This document shows positions 4,292 to 6,313 of a stretch of 6,313 nucleotides of DNA, one piece after another (position 1 is the first letter of the stretch; each line of letters starts with the position of its first letter). This DNA comes from Bacillota bacterium (GTDB lineage Bacteria > Bacillota > Clostridia > Lachnospirales > Cellulosilyticaceae): the NCBI GenBank assembly GCA_023415525.1, contig JAEZKI010000544.1, forward strand, positions 1 through 6,313, given 5' to 3'. Under the pieces are notes generated by a model. The model saw only the letters and a program-made list of their open reading frames with translations. It searched no databases and was not told the DNA's origin. The translations under genes were made by a program, and so were the position numbers.

Positions 4292-6313
4292 ATGAAGGCA
4301 AAGAAAGATGTAGACCAAATTAGAGAATATATGAATTTACAAAAATATAGTGAGGCGTTAGATCTAATTGAGACTTTACCGGAGGAGCTAAAGGAAGAAG
4401 ATGAAATCCTAAATTATATAGGTGTAATATGCATTAGCTTAGAGGAGTACGAAATAGGGGAAGAGAACCTGCAGAAAGCAACGAGTAAAAATCCAGAAAA
4501 TAGTAGCTATTGGTATAATTATGCTTATTTATTGGTCCAACAAAGAAAATATACTTTAGCAAAAGTTGCTATAGAAAAGTGTAGACAAGGGAAGGTAGAA
4601 GAGGTAGAAGAAGATATAATTAAAGAGCTAGAACATTGGATAGAAGAGCAAGAGAAGCATAGTAAAGTTTTAATGGTTGCATACTATTACCCACCGCTAA
4701 GTGGATCGGGAGTGTTTAGGTCTTTAAAATTTAGTAAATATCTAAACAAATATGGTTGGAGTCCTACTGTAATAGGAGCCGCACAATCACCTAAGGGGTG
4801 GGATTTTTCAGATGCAAGTTTGCTACAGGATATCCCTAATGATGTTAAAGTGTACAGAATACCAGACGAAATTTCTACAGGCAAAAAGACTCAAGTAACG
4901 CAAGATGATTTAAACAGGGTACTTGATTTTTTTATAAAAGATATATTTTGCTACGATGTTAGTGCTAGTCGTATTATTAACGAACTGATAAAGCAACAAC
5001 AATATACCGATTTTTTTGCAATTCCATGTGGGTGTTTGTGGTGGGCATTATCAACAATTAGATATATAGAAGAGAACATGGATATAAGAGACTATGAGGT
5101 GATATATACTACATCTGGTCCTGCCAGTGCCCATTTGATAGGGCTATATTTTAAAAATAAATATAATATACCTTGGGTAGCAGATTTTAGGGACTTGTGG
5201 TTGGGTAACCCTTATAGAGATGAAACAGATGATAAGTCACTGTCTACACAACTTATAAGTTGTTTGGAAAAATTGATTACAAAAAAAGCAGATAGGGTAT
5301 TGCATATTTCTGAACAAGCAATTAAAGAGCATATAGAAATGTATGGATATGAGAAGAGCAAGGGGGTAGCCATAACTAACGGATATGATGAAGAAGACTT
5401 CTCAAAACTCATCTACAAAAACAAAAAAAATGATAAATTTACAATAGTTTATAGTGGATTATTGTACTCTAATGAAAGAAACATTGAGCCTATATTAAGA
5501 AGTATAGACGAATTGTGTAAGAAAAATAGATTAGATAGGAAGAAGATAGAGGTAAAGATCTTTGGTACTAATATGCCAGCAAACTGGAACTTGGCAGAAA
5601 TATATGGATTAAAGGATAGCGTGAGATTCTACGGTTATGGGAGCCTGCAAGATTCTAATCAAATTGCCGTAGAGGCAGATTTATTGTTATGTCTAATAGG
5701 AGATAAAGATAAATATAAAGGTGTGTATACAGGAAAGATATTTAATTATATAAGAACGGGCGTACCTATTTTAGCCTTAGCTCCTTTAAAAGGGGTGGTA
5801 GGCGAATTATTAAGAAGTACAGGGCAAGGAAGAACATACCTAAGCACTGATATTAAGGGGATAGCAGGCTACATAGAGGAGTTGTATCAAAGTTGGGAAT
5901 TGAGTACAAGCAAATTATATTATATCCATCCTAACATCCAAAAGTATGAAAGATGCAATTTAGCGGGTGAGCTAGCAGAGATTTTCAAGGACTTAAGAAC
6001 AGAGGAAAAAAGCGAAATCAGTGAAGAGGTGTATGATATGTTATATGCACAAGGCGGGGCAGGCGGCACATACACCAAGAGTTATCAAGAGAGTATATAT
6101 TACCCAGTGTGGCTAGAATCTATAAAGTATTTTGCATTGCTCAATAGAAAGAGTAAAATTATTGATATTGGATGTGGGGTAGGACAATTTGCTAATATGC
6201 TATTTGATTATGGCTATCATGAATATCAAGGTTTAGACTTTTCACAAGAGGCTATCAATGTCGCAAAAAAGGTTAATATCTTAAATCAACAAAAGTTTTT
6301 CGTGGGAGATGCC
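4292..6313 (+). CDS. Multidomain TPR-like / GT4 glycosyltransferase / SAM methyltransferase protein, 3' end outside window
   Basis: One uninterrupted frame of 674 codons runs off the window end. Residues 1-118 are paired helices resembling tetratricopeptide repeats (YSEALDLIETLPEEL, then WYNYAYLLVQQRKYTLAKVAIEKC). Residues 125-345 look like the acceptor half of a GT-B, family 4 glycosyltransferase: KVLMVAYYYPPLSGSG at 125-140, TTSGPASAH at 273-281, PWVADFRDLW at 294-303 and ADRVLHIS at 333-340. Residues 383-565 look like the nucleotide-sugar half: FTIVYSGLLY at 383-392, KIFGT near 422 and TGKIFNYIRTGVPILAL near 480-496. Residues 580-674 begin a class I methyltransferase, with DIGCGVGQF at 625-633 (SAM loop) and LDFS near 648 (acidic SAM-ribose contact). 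AGGAGGG (4278-4284) sets the start, 7 bases upstream. ATA and AGA codons are frequent, unlike the ribosomal genes. Sugar donor, acceptor and methyl target cannot be read from sequence; flagellin or surface glycan modification is inferred from context. Confidence 0.85.
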   Translation, partial: MKAKKDVDQIREYMNLQKYSEALDLIETLPEELKEEDEILNYIGVICISLEEYEIGEENLQKATSKNPENSSYWYNYAYLLVQQRKYTLAKVAIEKCRQGKVEEVEEDIIKELEHWIEEQEKHSKVLMVAYYYPPLSGSGVFRSLKFSKYLNKYGWSPTVIGAAQSPKGWDFSDASLLQDIPNDVKVYRIPDEISTGKKTQVTQDDLNRVLDFFIKDIFCYDVSASRIINELIKQQQYTDFFAIPCGCLWWALSTIRYIEENMDIRDYEVIYTTSGPASAHLIGLYFKNKYNIPWVADFRDLWLGNPYRDETDDKSLSTQLISCLEKLITKKADRVLHISEQAIKEHIEMYGYEKSKGVAITNGYDEEDFSKLIYKNKKNDKFTIVYSGLLYSNERNIEPILRSIDELCKKNRLDRKKIEVKIFGTNMPANWNLAEIYGLKDSVRFYGYGSLQDSNQIAVEADLLLCLIGDKDKYKGVYTGKIFNYIRTGVPILALAPLKGVVGELLRSTGQGRTYLSTDIKGIAGYIEELYQSWELSTSKLYYIHPNIQKYERCNLAGELAEIFKDLRTEEKSEISEEVYDMLYAQGGAGGTYTKSYQESIYYPVWLESIKYFALLNRKSKIIDIGCGVGQFANMLFDYGYHEYQGLDFSQEAINVAKKVNILNQQKFFVGDA

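Overview
The window looks like chromosomal DNA of a motile, low-GC Firmicute of the class Clostridia. The reasons are AT-rich third codon positions, strong AGGAGG-type ribosome binding sites, a zinc-ribbon L33, a single-span SecE of 59 residues and a clostridial-type fliD-fliS-chaperone order. The genus is inference; a Lachnospirales-like organism would fit. All genes lie on the + strand. I see no tRNA, rRNA, insertion sequence or CRISPR array, and no gene-free stretch longer than 300 bases.

Region 1 (1-1860) is the end of a late flagellar operon: the C-terminal part of the filament cap protein FliD, its 4-bp overlapping neighbour fliS, a perfect 13-bp hairpin terminator, then two small helical proteins that look like FliT/FlgN-type export chaperones, closed by a second terminator. 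A likely sigma-A promoter for the next operon is nested in that second terminator.

Region 2 (1801-4169) is a transcription/translation operon: rpmG (L33), secE, nusG, rplK (L11), rplA (L1). Just before rplK and again just before rplA lies the same RNA element, with GTGGGAGGG on the left and CCCCG...ACCAC on the right. It closely resembles the base of the L1 stalk in 23S rRNA, so it is very likely an L1 binding site placed next to each Shine-Dalgarno sequence. A strong terminator follows rplA. The usual continuation (L10 leader, rplJ, rplL, rpoB, rpoC) is absent at this place.

Region 3 (4170-6313) holds one long reading frame that runs off the window end with at least 674 codons. It combines a TPR-like N-terminus, a GT4-type glycosyltransferase and the start of a class I SAM-dependent methyltransferase. 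A sequence resembling a sigma-28 (flagellar sigma factor) promoter lies 40 bases upstream of its start. With the flagellar genes on the other side of the ribosomal operon, this suggests, but does not prove, a role in glycan modification of flagellin or the cell surface.

The most noteworthy points are the paired L1 mimic sites, the multidomain glycosyltransferase/methyltransferase with a candidate flagellar promoter, and the insertion of a housekeeping operon between flagellar and glycan genes.
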